A stretch of 64,000 bases of DNA from DATATV01 sp036268615. Its GTDB lineage: Bacteria; Actinomycetota; Actinomycetes; Mycobacteriales; Pseudonocardiaceae. The stretch spans positions 1-64,000 of the forward strand of contig DATATV010000039.1 in the NCBI GenBank assembly GCA_036268615.1. The letters run 5' to 3'. The translations under genes and the position numbers were made by a program. Below the pieces are notes generated by a model, which saw nothing but the letters and a program-made list of their open reading frames with translations, was not told the origin of the DNA and did no database searches. This document shows positions 16,496 through 25,074 of this stretch, in pieces (position 1 is the stretch's first letter; the number at the start of each line of letters is the position of its first letter).

Positions 16496-18361
16496 TTGAC
16501 CAGACGACCATTACCGAGGCCCGCCGTCGCCGCCGTGTTGGCGGCCCTGGCCTGCGGACTCACCGTGGCCGCACCGGCCGTGGCCACCGCGGCGACGGCG
16601 CCGCCGCCGCCGACCGCGCCCGGTGCGCTGACCATTCCCGACATCCACGGCACCACCTTTCTCTCGCCCTACGAGAACCAGGTGGTCAGCGGGGTGCCCG
16701 GGATCGTGACGGCGGTGAGCAACGCGGGGTCGTCGCGGGGGTTCTGGTTCCAGGACCCGACGCCCGGTCCCGATCCGCGCAGCAGCACCGGCCTGTTCGT
16801 CTTCACCAGTTCCGCGCCCGCGGTCGCGGTGGGCGAGTCGATCCTGGTGTCCGGCACGGTCAGCGACTTCCACCCGGACGCGGCCCCGGCCACCAGCCTG
16901 GACCTGGCCGTGAGCGAGTTGGAGAAGTCGTCCTGGACGGTGCTCTCCTCAGGAAACCCGGTGCCGGCGCCGCTGGTCATCAGGCCGAACTCGGTGCCCA
17001 GCCAGATGTCGGCCGACGCCAACGGCGGCGACATCGAGAACGACGCGCTGCAGCCCACCAAGTACGCCCTGGACTTCTACAAGTCCCACGAGAGCGAACT
17101 CGTCGAGGTGGACAACGCGCGGGTGGTCGGGCCGACCGACACCTTCGACGAACTGTTCGTGACGACCAAGCCGAACGTCGACACGACCCCGCGCGGTGGC
17201 CTGCTCTACCCGTCCTACGCCGACCGGGACACCGCCCGGCTGATGGTGACCGACCTGCCGGTGACCAACGGGCCGGCGTTCCCGCAGGCTGACGTCGGGG
17301 ACACGCTGACCGGCGCGACCACCGGTCCGCTGACCTACAGCGAGTTCGGCGGCTACGAGATCGACGCGGCCACGGTCGGCGCGCTGAAATCCGGCGGCAT
17401 CCAGCCGGAGACGACCCGCAAGCAGTCGCCGGCCGAGCTGGCCATCGCCACCTACAACGTGGAGAACCTGGCACCCGGCGACCCGGCGACGAAGTTCACC
17501 AACCTGGCCAACGGCGTCGTGCACAACCTCGCGTCGCCCGACATCCTCGCGGTGGAGGAGGTCCAGGACAACGACGGCGCGACCGACGACGGCGTGGTCG
17601 ACGCGAGCGTCACGCTGACCAAGTTCACCGACGCGATCGTCGCGGCCGGCGGTCCCCGCTACGACTGGCGGGAGATCGACCCGGTCAACGACGCCGACGG
17701 CGGGGAGCCCGGCGGCAACATCCGCCAGGTCTTCCTGTTCAACCCGCAGCGGGTGTCGTTCGTGGACACTCCTGGTGGGACGTCGACAAGTTCGGTGCAG
17801 GTGGTCAACCAGCACGGCAAGCCGGAGCTGTCGGCGTCGCCGGGCCGAATCGACCCGAACAGCACGACCTGGGCGGCCAGCCGCAAGCCGCTGGTGGGTC
17901 AGTTCGTCTTCCATGGCCAGCCGGTCTTCGTGGTGGCCAACCACTTCGTGGCCAAGCTGGGCGACCAGGTCGACGAGGGCCGCTACCAGCCGCCTGCGCG
18001 CTCGTCGGAGACGCAGCGGACCGCGCAGGCCCAGGAGGTGCGCAACTTCGTCGGCAGCATCGAGAAGGTCAACCCGCTGGCCAACGTGGTCGTGCTCGGT
18101 GACCTGAACGACTACCAGTTCTCGACCACCGCGCACATCCTGACCAGCGGCGGAGCGCTCAACGACCTGATCGACACGCTGCCGAAGGACCAGCAGTACA
18201 CCTACGACTACGAGGGGCAGTCCGAGGTCCTGGACCACATCCTGACCAGCCCCGCGCTGTTCCTGTTCAACTACGACGTGGTGCACATCAACGCCGAGTT
18301 CACCAACCAGACCAGCGACCACGACCCGCAGATCGTCTGGGTCATCCCACTGGGTCTGTAG
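16496..18361 (+). CDS. Secreted endonuclease/exonuclease/phosphatase-family protein
   Basis: 621 residues from a TTG start with GAGGGGAG upstream. A signal peptide ends near AVATAATA. Residues 45-300 form a beta-rich region resembling the OB-like module of secreted actinobacterial nucleases (GIVTAVSNAGSSRGFWFQDP). Residues ~310-621 are the EEP domain: ATYNVENL, ILAVEEVQDNDG (metal-binding Glu), FVVANHFVAK, VVLGDLNDYQF (catalytic Asp/Asn) and TSDHDPQIV (catalytic His). It probably degrades extracellular DNA or phosphodiesters. A terminator hairpin follows the stop. Confidence 0.88.
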   Translation: MTRRPLPRPAVAAVLAALACGLTVAAPAVATAATAPPPPTAPGALTIPDIHGTTFLSPYENQVVSGVPGIVTAVSNAGSSRGFWFQDPTPGPDPRSSTGLFVFTSSAPAVAVGESILVSGTVSDFHPDAAPATSLDLAVSELEKSSWTVLSSGNPVPAPLVIRPNSVPSQMSADANGGDIENDALQPTKYALDFYKSHESELVEVDNARVVGPTDTFDELFVTTKPNVDTTPRGGLLYPSYADRDTARLMVTDLPVTNGPAFPQADVGDTLTGATTGPLTYSEFGGYEIDAATVGALKSGGIQPETTRKQSPAELAIATYNVENLAPGDPATKFTNLANGVVHNLASPDILAVEEVQDNDGATDDGVVDASVTLTKFTDAIVAAGGPRYDWREIDPVNDADGGEPGGNIRQVFLFNPQRVSFVDTPGGTSTSSVQVVNQHGKPELSASPGRIDPNSTTWAASRKPLVGQFVFHGQPVFVVANHFVAKLGDQVDEGRYQPPARSSETQRTAQAQEVRNFVGSIEKVNPLANVVVLGDLNDYQFSTTAHILTSGGALNDLIDTLPKDQQYTYDYEGQSEVLDHILTSPALFLFNYDVVHINAEFTNQTSDHDPQIVWVIPLGL

Positions 18362-18370
18362 CCCGGACAC

Positions 18371-18420
18371 CGGCCGGGCGGTGGGTCTCACAAGCCTGCC
18401 GCCCGGCCGCGTTTCTGTTT
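18371..18420 (+). terminator. Intrinsic terminator of the secreted nuclease gene
   Basis: An 11-bp stem CGGCCGGGCGG / CCGCCCGGCCG with a 17-nt loop, followed by CGTTTCTGTTT. Confidence 0.75.
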
Positions 18421-18452
18421 GTGGGCAAGGGGATGCGGCGCTGGAAACGCGG

Positions 18453-18489
18453 AACGCCGGCCACCCGATGATGCTGGTGACCGGCGCTC
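18453..18489 (-). terminator. Terminator of tRNA-Ser(GGA)
   Basis: Read on the minus strand, the arms CGCCGGTCACC and GGTGGCCGGCG pair over 11 positions with one G-U wobble. It begins about 15 bp after the tRNA 3' end. The sequence is closely related to the palindrome behind the other tRNA-Ser gene. Confidence 0.6.
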
Positions 18490-18503
18490 TGCCTGGTGAA
18501 GCG

Positions 18504-18590
18504 CGGAGGATACGGGATTTGAACCCGTGAGGGGTTTAATCCCCAACACGATTTCCAATCGTGCGCACTAGGCCACTATGCGAATCCTCC
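18504..18590 (-). tRNA. tRNA-Ser (anticodon GGA), CCA not encoded
   Basis: On the minus strand the acceptor stem is GGAGGAT/ATCCTCC with discriminator G, and the anticodon loop TTGGAAA carries GGA. There is a long class II variable arm and T-arm ACGGGTTCAAATCCCGT. The next bases are CGC, so CCA must be added. The gene borders the island that starts with the integrase fragment, and tRNA genes are common integration sites. Confidence 0.95.
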
Positions 18591-18742
18591 GCCGAGGAGC
18601 GTAGCGGACTGGCCTTCGACCAGGCAAAACGGCTGGTCAGAGGGGGTGCTCGACGGGCGCTCGCCCGGGGTCGGCCACGGCCCCCGGTGACAGCCGGTCG
18701 GAGCACAGCGCTCGGTGACACCACGATTGGAGCCTCCGTTAC

Positions 18743-19329
18743 ATGGACACCGAGCTTGACACCCGTCCCGATGTTGTGATCTGGAACCTACTGATCGATC
18801 GGTGGCGCACGACCATCCGGGCGAAGGCCCTGTCGAAGGAGACCGAGCGGGGCTACCTGTTCACCGCTCGGCGGTGGGTGGGCTGGCTGGTCGTTCAGGG
18901 GCTCGACCTGGAGCCTGATGAGGTCAGGGACACGCATATCGATGACTTCATCGCCGACATCGTCGTCGCGACGAGTGCGGCGAATGCCGCATACAACTAT
19001 CGCAATCTCCGGGTTTTCTGGGCGTGGTTGGTCAAGCGGGAGAAGATTGCAACCGGTAATCCGATGGACAACACGGAGCCGCCGAATGTGCGGACGAGGT
19101 TGACCCCGGTTTTTACCGAAGACGATCAGGCTCAATTGCTGGATACGTGCTCTGGGCGAGAATTTCTGGATGTCCGGGACCGCGCGTTGATGCTCCTTTT
19201 TCGGGACACGGGTGCGCGGGTATCTGAAATCGGCCACTTGGCGGTCGAGGACGTCAATCCGAACAGCCGATTGGTCAAGGTTTTGGGCAAGGGCGGCCGT
19301 GAGCGCCTGGTCGGTTACAGCCCAGACAC
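18743..19329 (+). pseudogene. Tyrosine recombinase/integrase truncated by the CRISPR array
   Basis: About 196 residues remain. The N-terminal SAM-like core-binding domain (ETERGYLFTARRWVGWL, NYRNLRVFWAWLVKREKI) is intact. The catalytic domain starts with RDRALMLLFRDTGARVSE, holding the first catalytic arginine (Arg159), and continues to LGKGGRERLV with the catalytic lysine (Lys183). At GYSPDTG the sequence passes directly into CRISPR repeat DNA. The His-x-x-Arg box, second His/Trp and nucleophilic Tyr are missing, so it cannot recombine DNA. The ATG at 18743 has GGAG upstream. It is 150 bp from tRNA-Ser(GGA), its likely former target. Confidence 0.88.
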
Positions 19330-20396
19330 TGGCCTGACCCCGCCTGCGCGGGGAAGACAATCGCAACCTGACCACCACTCTCGAAAACCTGGGAACAGCC
19401 CCGCCTGCGCGGGGAAGACGACCCGTGCCCAGAGGCCTTCGAGCGCGCCGAGGGAACAGCCCCGCCTGCGCGGGGAAGACGTGAACGCGCTCGCACTGGA
19501 GATCATCCAGGTGTGGGAACAGCCCCGCCTGCGCGGGGAAGACTGCGCTACGTCGTCCCAGCTACCGCCTGTTCGGGGAACAGCCCCGCCTGCGCGGGGA
19601 AGACCGCGGACGACGTGCGGCAACATTGACCCCGATGGGAACAGCCCCGCCTGCGCGGGGAAGACGCTGATAGTCCCGGCCTGCACACAAAGAGGTCGGG
19701 AACAGCCCCGCCTGCGCGGGGAAGACTCGGCACGGCCGGAGACAACGTCACAGCAGGTGGGAACAGCCCCGCCTGCGCGGGGAAGACAAAGTGAATTCAT
19801 CTTGCCGCATTCGACGGGCGGGAACAGCCCCGCCTGCGCGGGGAAGACAGGCCGAGCCGCATGGCGCCCGCATCGTATCGAGGAACAGCCCCGCCTGCGC
19901 GGGGAAGACAGCAACGGCACGCAGAACCTGGCCGGCTTCCTGGGAACAGCCCCGCCTGCGCGGGGAAGACGCGGTCCCGTCGTGGCCGGTCGACCCGGCC
20001 GAGGGAACAGCCCCGCCTGCGCGGGGAAGACACCGGTCGTGTGCCGCAAAGCCGCAACAGGGCGGGAACAGCCCCGCCTGCGCGGGGAAGACACCGGCAC
20101 CGGCCAGGGGCTGGAGTTCCTGCGGGGAACAGCCCCGCCTGCGCGGGGAAGACGCGTTCAACAGCGCCCACCTGGTGGCCATCGGCGGAACAGCCCCGCC
20201 TGCGCGGGGAAGACGACGGGTTGGCCCGGGCCAGCGGTGGCCTCGGTGGAACAGCCCCGCCTGCGCGGGGAAGACCGTCGGGATTTTCGCCGGCGGCTGA
20301 TCCTCGGCCGGAACAGCCCCGCCTGCGCGGGGAAGACCACCGAACGGCCCATCTTGGCCACCACGAGCGGAACAGCCCCGCCTGCGCGGGGAAGAC
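19330..20396 (-). CRISPR. Type I-E CRISPR array, 18 repeats and 17 spacers
   Basis: The minus-strand repeat starts GTCTTCCCCGCGCAGG and continues CGGGGCTGTTCC (28 nt, a 29th base often C). The internal stem CCCCGC-GCAG-GCGGGG is the Cas6e-type hairpin. Counting the repeat as 29 nt, spacers are 32 nt except one of 34, one of 33 and one of 30. The leader end is at the right, next to cas2. The leftmost repeat (19330-19358) has lost its conserved outer ~8 bases, which are integrase sequence, so it is the leader-distal terminal repeat. All other repeats are identical over the 28-nt core. Confidence 0.98.
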
Positions 20397-20457
20397 ACTT
20401 CTTGACCAGCGGGTTTAACGACGTGAGTCGGGATCCAGCATCACTTCTCGCGGCCGT
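20397..20457 (-). promoter_or_regulatory. Short CRISPR leader between cas2 and the first repeat
   Basis: Only 61 bp separate the cas2 stop from the first repeat. Read on the minus strand it runs toward GTTAAACCCGCTGGTCAAG just before the repeat. It must hold whatever integration-host and promoter signals the array uses. Part of the leader may therefore lie inside the cas2 3' end. Confidence 0.6.
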
Positions 20458-20817
20458 CTACCGTTGTCCGAACCGGCGGCGTTTGGAGGCGTTGCTCCAT
20501 CCCTTCCGAGGAGCATCGCTGCCGTTTTTATCCGTATCCGGGGTGTGGGCCGGTCGCAGCATCAGGTTGATTCCCTCGAAATCGACAGGTACCCAGCTGT
20601 GGTCGTGGACCTGAAACGCCAGCCCCTGTTCGTTGTTGGATGCGTACACCATGATCGCTCGCCCGGTGTTGACCATCTCCACCACCCGCACCCACAACAA
20701 CCCCCGGACCCGTGCGCTGACCTTCCCGACGAACACGCCCGGCGAGATCTCCAACAGCCATCGGGTCAGGTGTCCGCGCAACCCGACCGGACAGGCGGCG
20801 ACCACGATGACCGTCAC
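20458..20817 (-). CDS. cas2: CRISPR-associated endoribonuclease-fold protein Cas2 (type I-E)
   Basis: 119 residues, MTVIVVAACPVGLRGHLTRWLLEI..., the Cas2e form. It contains VGKVSARVRGLLW and the C-terminal region NEQGLAFQVHDHSWVPVDFEG, typical of I-E. It bridges two Cas1 dimers in the spacer integration complex. The C-terminal 25 residues are basic and low-complexity. Its ATG overlaps the cas1 stop by 4 bp. Confidence 0.95.
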   Translation of the reverse strand: MTVIVVAACPVGLRGHLTRWLLEISPGVFVGKVSARVRGLLWVRVVEMVNTGRAIMVYASNNEQGLAFQVHDHSWVPVDFEGINLMLRPAHTPDTDKNGSDAPRKGWSNASKRRRFGQR

Positions 20818-21782
20818 TCCTCGTCGCCCCCGTCGTCCTCATACGAGGTCCCTGCGGCGACGGTGCGTCCGTTGTCATCCCACAGCATGACCACGTCGGC
20901 CTCGTCGAAAGCTTCCGGTCCGTACTCCACCACTCCGTCGTCCTCCTGGAGAAGGGCTTTGATGTCACGGACGCAGGTTTCCAGGAACGCGCCGCCTTTC
21001 ATGTGATCGCGGACCGCTCGCCTGGTCTCCGCGCCGATGTCGGCGACCTCCCGGACGGCGATGTCGAACGCGATCGGGATGCTGATCTCGGCCTTGTAGA
21101 GGTCGGCGATGTCGTAGACGAACGACTTGACGTGTCCGGTGTGGACGAACCCGAGGCCGGGCGCGCACCCGAGGGCGACGATGACGGCGTGGACCACGCC
21201 GTAGAGGCTGGTGTTGGCCGCCGACAGGGCCTGGTTGACCGGGGTGCCACCCTCGAAGTCGGAGGGGTCGTAGTCGCGTCGTTCCCAGTCGATACCGGTG
21301 CGGCGGGCGTGGTCACGGTAGATCCGGCGAACCCGGGCGCCTTCCCGACCGCGGAGTTGCTGCATGTTCAGCCCGGTGGTGTCCTCACCGGGAAACCGCA
21401 TCGCATACATCTGTCGGGCCACCCGCAGCCGACTGGTGCGCTGGGACACCAGGGCCGCCTGTGCTTCCAGCAGTCGGGAGGAACGGGCCAGGGAACGGCC
21501 GTGTGCGTAGTAGCGCACGCCCTGTTCACCGACCCACACCGCGGTCGAGCCGCTTTCGGCCAGCAACACCATGGCCTGCTGACTGACCGTCGTGCCGGGC
21601 CCCAGCAGCAGCGCGCCCAGGGTGGCGGCCGGGATGTGGACGGTGCCGCGGGCGTCGCGGGCGGTGATCGCGTTGGCGTCGCGGTGTACGACGCAGTGTT
21701 CCAGGTAGAGGAAGGTCAGGCGGTCCTGGGCCCGGTTGAGCTGGGTGATCGGGACCGGTCGCGCGCCGGGGATGTCAGCCAT
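20814..21782 (-). CDS. cas1: CRISPR integrase Cas1 (type I-E)
   Basis: 322 residues. The N-terminal beta domain (RLTFLYLEHCVVHRDANAIT, VHIPAATLGALLLGPGTTVS) is followed by the helical catalytic domain. Metal ligands are expected in SAANTSLYGVVHAVIVALG (Glu is replaced by the I-E-type environment), LGFVHTGHVKSFVYDIADLYK (His and Asp) and the following residues. It catalyses spacer integration with Cas2. An acidic C-terminal tail (YEDDGGDEE) ends where cas2 begins. Confidence 0.96.
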   Translation of the reverse strand: MADIPGARPVPITQLNRAQDRLTFLYLEHCVVHRDANAITARDARGTVHIPAATLGALLLGPGTTVSQQAMVLLAESGSTAVWVGEQGVRYYAHGRSLARSSRLLEAQAALVSQRTSRLRVARQMYAMRFPGEDTTGLNMQQLRGREGARVRRIYRDHARRTGIDWERRDYDPSDFEGGTPVNQALSAANTSLYGVVHAVIVALGCAPGLGFVHTGHVKSFVYDIADLYKAEISIPIAFDIAVREVADIGAETRRAVRDHMKGGAFLETCVRDIKALLQEDDGVVEYGPEAFDEADVVMLWDDNGRTVAAGTSYEDDGGDEE

Positions 21783-21785
21783 GGT

Positions 21786-22448
21786 TCACCGCGCGGGTGC
21801 CAGGGTCAGCAGCCCGCAGCCGTAGCCCTTCGCCGGACCGATGCCCTGCACCAGCGCCGCGCGCAGAGCTACCGGGTCGGTGACCTCCAGCCGGCCCTCG
21901 AACACCGCGATGGCCAGGGTGACAGTGCGGCCCTGTCGGGTGAAGCGCGTCGTCCGGCGACCGCGGACCGCCACGTCGGGCTCCTCGCCGGTGCCGATCG
22001 CGATGGTGAAGCCGTTGCGTTTGGCCTGGCCAAGTAGCCATTCGGTCTGCTGGGCGACGGTGATGTGTCCGAACCGTTGCGACCGGACGGCATCCTCGGT
22101 CTTCTTGCGGTTGATCACCGGGTTGGCGGTCAACCGGAAACCCCACTGCTGGCCGGCGGCCAGCCGGTCCAGGAGAGGCGTGTAGTCACGGGTGTCCCAG
22201 CCGTGGCTGGTGGGCCAGCCCACGCTTTCCACCAGGTGCGTGAGGTCAGGCCGCTGCGGGCTGACCAGGTACAGCAGGGTCTGGCGTTCCTGTTGGTCCA
22301 GCCGCCACAGCAGCCGGCCGTCGGCGCCGATGGTGGACAGGCTGGGTGGGAACGCGGCCTGGACGGCGCCGTGGAGTTTCTGCGGTGAGGCGAGCAGGTC
22401 ACGCGCGGCACGGCGGGCGGTGTTGATTTCGAAGCGGCTCAGGTGCAT
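21786..22448 (-). CDS. cas6e: crRNA-processing endoribonuclease Cas6e
   Basis: 220 residues starting MHLSRFEINTARRAARDLLASPQKLH, the classic Cas6e/CasE opening with an N-terminal RAMP ferredoxin fold and the catalytic-region histidine in KLHGAVQAAFP. The C-terminal GIGPAKGYGCGLLTLAPAR is the glycine-rich RAMP loop. It cuts the repeat hairpin and stays bound as the Cascade head. The start shares one base with the cas5 stop (TGATG). Confidence 0.96.
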   Translation of the reverse strand: MHLSRFEINTARRAARDLLASPQKLHGAVQAAFPPSLSTIGADGRLLWRLDQQERQTLLYLVSPQRPDLTHLVESVGWPTSHGWDTRDYTPLLDRLAAGQQWGFRLTANPVINRKKTEDAVRSQRFGHITVAQQTEWLLGQAKRNGFTIAIGTGEEPDVAVRGRRTTRFTRQGRTVTLAIAVFEGRLEVTDPVALRAALVQGIGPAKGYGCGLLTLAPAR

Positions 22449-23170
22449 CAGGGCGCACCTCCCAGGGCGGCCATCGGGTCGTGCGCGTCGCTCAGGATCG
22501 GCGCGGCGGTTGGCTGGTGGTGGGGGTTGGGAATATGGACCGGGCGGTGGCGCACGCTGCGCCAGCCGTAGTCGCGATGGCGGGGATCGAAGCTGAGCGG
22601 GTCGTCGCGGACCAGATCGGCGCCGGGCGTGCCTGCCGGGCAGTCGACGACGGTGTTCAGCGTGACCTGCGGCGCTCGGTGCGCGCGTTGGATGAACTGC
22701 GCGGCCTGCCAGGGCTCGCGGTCCAATGCGTGATCGATGTCGCCCTCGCGCAGGCCGTGGTCCAGGCGCCCGGCCGGCGGGCAGGATCGCCGGCCCAGAA
22801 ACAGCGGGAACGCGGGCCGTCGTAGGGCCTGTTGGAACCCTTCCAGCAGGTCCTGTTCGGCCTGGATTGCGGTGAGGAAGACCGCGTCGGCCAGGTAGAA
22901 CCGGTAGGACAGTGGCAACGGGGCCGACCCGTCTCGGGGTCGGGCGGTCTGGAAGTCCCGTTCCAGTCGGCCGGGTTGCTCGATGCGGACCCCGATCCGC
23001 AGGTGCAGCAGGTCCTCGATGGTGTCGGTGCGCCGGCGGCCCTGGGCCGCGGCGAGCAGGCCGATGATGCCGCTCTTGCTGGGGGTCCGGTCGGTGGTGC
23101 GGCGCACGAACCGGCTGCTGGTGCCCCATGACTGCAGCGGTGCGGCCAGCCGCAGGAGGAGCACGGTCAT
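22448..23170 (-). CDS. cas5e: Cascade subunit Cas5e (CasD)
   Basis: 240 residues, MTVLLLRLAAPLQSWGTSSRFVRRTT..., with the PTKSG-type motif seen as RTPSKSGIIGLLAAAQGR. It binds the crRNA 5' handle. The ATG at 23170 overlaps the cas7 stop (ATGA), which fixes the start against a longer upstream frame. The C-terminal tail beyond SVRHRPVHIPNP is variable. Confidence 0.95.
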   Translation of the reverse strand: MTVLLLRLAAPLQSWGTSSRFVRRTTDRTPSKSGIIGLLAAAQGRRRTDTIEDLLHLRIGVRIEQPGRLERDFQTARPRDGSAPLPLSYRFYLADAVFLTAIQAEQDLLEGFQQALRRPAFPLFLGRRSCPPAGRLDHGLREGDIDHALDREPWQAAQFIQRAHRAPQVTLNTVVDCPAGTPGADLVRDDPLSFDPRHRDYGWRSVRHRPVHIPNPHHQPTAAPILSDAHDPMAALGGAP

Positions 23171-24303
23171 TGCTGGGCTGCCAGCCGCTGGGAGACCAGG
23201 GCGCCCAGCGCGGTCACGGTCGTGTCGAACGTCGAGCGCGTGCCGATCTCGGCGAGGGGGGCGATGCGCTGCCCGGGTCCGAAGCTCCATGCCTCGACCG
23301 GGTGTTCGTCGAATGCCTCGTGTAGTTCACGGGCATGCTCGGCCAGCCGTTGGATGGACACGGAGATCCGGCCACCGTGGTCCTGGTCGGTGACGGCTTC
23401 TTCGAACGCGCCGACCAGGTTGATCGACTGGGATTCGCGGGCCACGACCAGGACCGCGTCGGGCAGGGTGCGGTTGGCGAAGGTGTTCTGCTTGCCGGTG
23501 GGCATGCTGGACACGAACGCGCGCACAAACGCCTCGACCGCGCGACGGGTGGCCTCGGCGTCGCCGAGGTTGTCCTGTAGACGGTCGACGTCCACGGTGG
23601 CGTAGCGATAGAGAGTGGAGGAGTTGAACTCGACCGTGCCGATCATTCCGGCTCCGGCATCTTCCTCGGCGTCGGCATCTTTGTGGTCGTCCACGGCGGT
23701 GAAGTAGTCGTATTCGTTGCTCACCGCGTGCACGCTCAGGGCGTGGGCGACCTGGGCGGCGGCGTCGACGTTCAGATCGGTGATCTCGGCGACCATGCGA
23801 CCGAACAGCGCGATGTCCACGGAGTGCTCGCGTTTCGCGCGGGCGGTGACTTCTTTCTTGTTGAACTGGGGAGCATCGTCGCCGGCGGCCTTGGCGGCAT
23901 GCACGGCCAGTTCGGCGAGGTTGCTGATCTGGCTGCGACTCAGAAAGATCAAGTACCCGGCTTCGGGAAGGGCGTCCGCCTTGCGTGGTGGCGAGGTTTT
24001 GATTCCGCCGGCGGCCAGTACGGCTACGGCCAGGTCGGTGGCACGGTCGGCCAGCGCCGGCTGTTGGTCGATGATGCTGTCGCTGACCAGTTCGACCACC
24101 TGTTTGCTGCGCACACCCAGCTCGGTGGTGTCCAGGAGGGTCTTGAAGGCGTCGCGGGTGGCGCGTTTCCAGGCCTGACTGGAGACGCGCGCTCGTCGTT
24201 GCCCGCCGTAGACGGCGGTTTTGGGGCTGCCGGTGTCGTCGCGGTTGATGTTGCTGGGCGGCACGGTCTGGATGACGTGGATGTCGACAATGGTGCGGAG
24301 CAC
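23167..24303 (-). CDS. cas7e: Cascade backbone subunit Cas7e (CasC/Cse4)
   Basis: 378 residues. The start MLRTIVDIHVIQTVPPSNINRDDTG and the following PKTAVYGGQRRARVSSQAWKRATR are hallmark Cas7e motifs. Six copies are expected to coat the crRNA spacer. The SSMPTGKQNTFANRTLP segment near residue 270 is also conserved. Nothing is missing compared with the family length of about 360-380. Confidence 0.96.
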   Translation of the reverse strand: MLRTIVDIHVIQTVPPSNINRDDTGSPKTAVYGGQRRARVSSQAWKRATRDAFKTLLDTTELGVRSKQVVELVSDSIIDQQPALADRATDLAVAVLAAGGIKTSPPRKADALPEAGYLIFLSRSQISNLAELAVHAAKAAGDDAPQFNKKEVTARAKREHSVDIALFGRMVAEITDLNVDAAAQVAHALSVHAVSNEYDYFTAVDDHKDADAEEDAGAGMIGTVEFNSSTLYRYATVDVDRLQDNLGDAEATRRAVEAFVRAFVSSMPTGKQNTFANRTLPDAVLVVARESQSINLVGAFEEAVTDQDHGGRISVSIQRLAEHARELHEAFDEHPVEAWSFGPGQRIAPLAEIGTRSTFDTTVTALGALVSQRLAAQQ

Positions 24304-24360
24304 GCTGATTACCTCCAGGAATGCGGCACGCGTCGTCGCGGACGCGGTGCTGGTCGTGTG

Positions 24361-25074
24361 TTAGGCGGATTCGGGGACGGACTGCTCGGTGGACAGCGGC
24401 TCTGACTGTCCATCGGCGCGCGTGGTGGTGGTCGGTGGGCGGTAGAAGTCCCGTCCCCACACCAGCCGCACCTTCGCCGGGCCGCCGCCCTCCTGCCAGC
24501 GCACCAGCTGATCGGCGAACACGCCGTAGTCCAAAGGGATCTGCTGCCCGCGCAGCAACTGGACCATGCCGCGGGCGTGATGGACCAGTTCTTCCAGGCT
24601 GTCCGCGGTTCCCAGAGCATGGAAGCGGCGCAGCACCGCGTCGGGCGGTGATCCGGGTTCGCCCAGTCCCGTATCCCGACGGAGTTGACGTATCGACCGG
24701 CCCAGGCCGTAACCCCGGCGGTGCATCCACACGGGCTGCGACTGCTGATGTACGGCGTAGAGGGTCATGCTGACGTGCGCGGCGATCTCCTGGGGAGTCG
24801 CCGTGTCACCGGCGTGGGGGCCCACGAACTCCGGTGCCAGGGTGTATTCGAGGATGTCGCCGAGGCTGCCGGGCGGCTTGCCGACGGCCCGGCGCAGGCG
24901 GGCCAGTGCGGCGACGGCGGCTGACCGGTTCTTCAGCGCGTCACGCTGGAGACGGTCGATCCGTTCGTCCACGATGGTCCCTACCCTGCCCAGTGGCGGA
25001 GCCCAGGCCGCACGCGAGGAGTTCTGTTCGGACACCGAGGTTCCCTTCGTCTGACGTGCTGCCGTTGTGGTCAT
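24361..25074 (-). CDS. cse2: Cascade small subunit Cse2 (CasB)
   Basis: 237 residues, helical and basic. It contains ALARLRRAVGKPPGSLGDILEYTL, AAHVSMTLYAVHQQSQ, GYGLGRSIRQLR and VRRFHALGTADSLEELVHHARGMVQLLRGQQIPLDYG-type motifs of Cse2 (shown in parts). Two copies normally line the Cascade belly. The ATG at 25074 overlaps the cse1 TGA. The last ~25 residues (PTTTTRADGQSEP...) are a disordered tail before a 57-bp gap to cas7. Confidence 0.93.
   Translation of the reverse strand: MTTTAARQTKGTSVSEQNSSRAAWAPPLGRVGTIVDERIDRLQRDALKNRSAAVAALARLRRAVGKPPGSLGDILEYTLAPEFVGPHAGDTATPQEIAAHVSMTLYAVHQQSQPVWMHRRGYGLGRSIRQLRRDTGLGEPGSPPDAVLRRFHALGTADSLEELVHHARGMVQLLRGQQIPLDYGVFADQLVRWQEGGGPAKVRLVWGRDFYRPPTTTTRADGQSEPLSTEQSVPESA

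Noticed and set aside
19315..20398. Minus-strand frames with repeated SSPRRRGCS and FPAQAGLF units
   Set aside because: These are the CRISPR repeats read in several frames, not a repeat protein.
18743..20614. A 623-residue frame running from the integrase through the CRISPR array
   Set aside because: Beyond 19330 it is translated repeat and spacer DNA, with a periodic TAPPARGR/NSPACAGKT pattern. Only the first ~196 codons are integrase.
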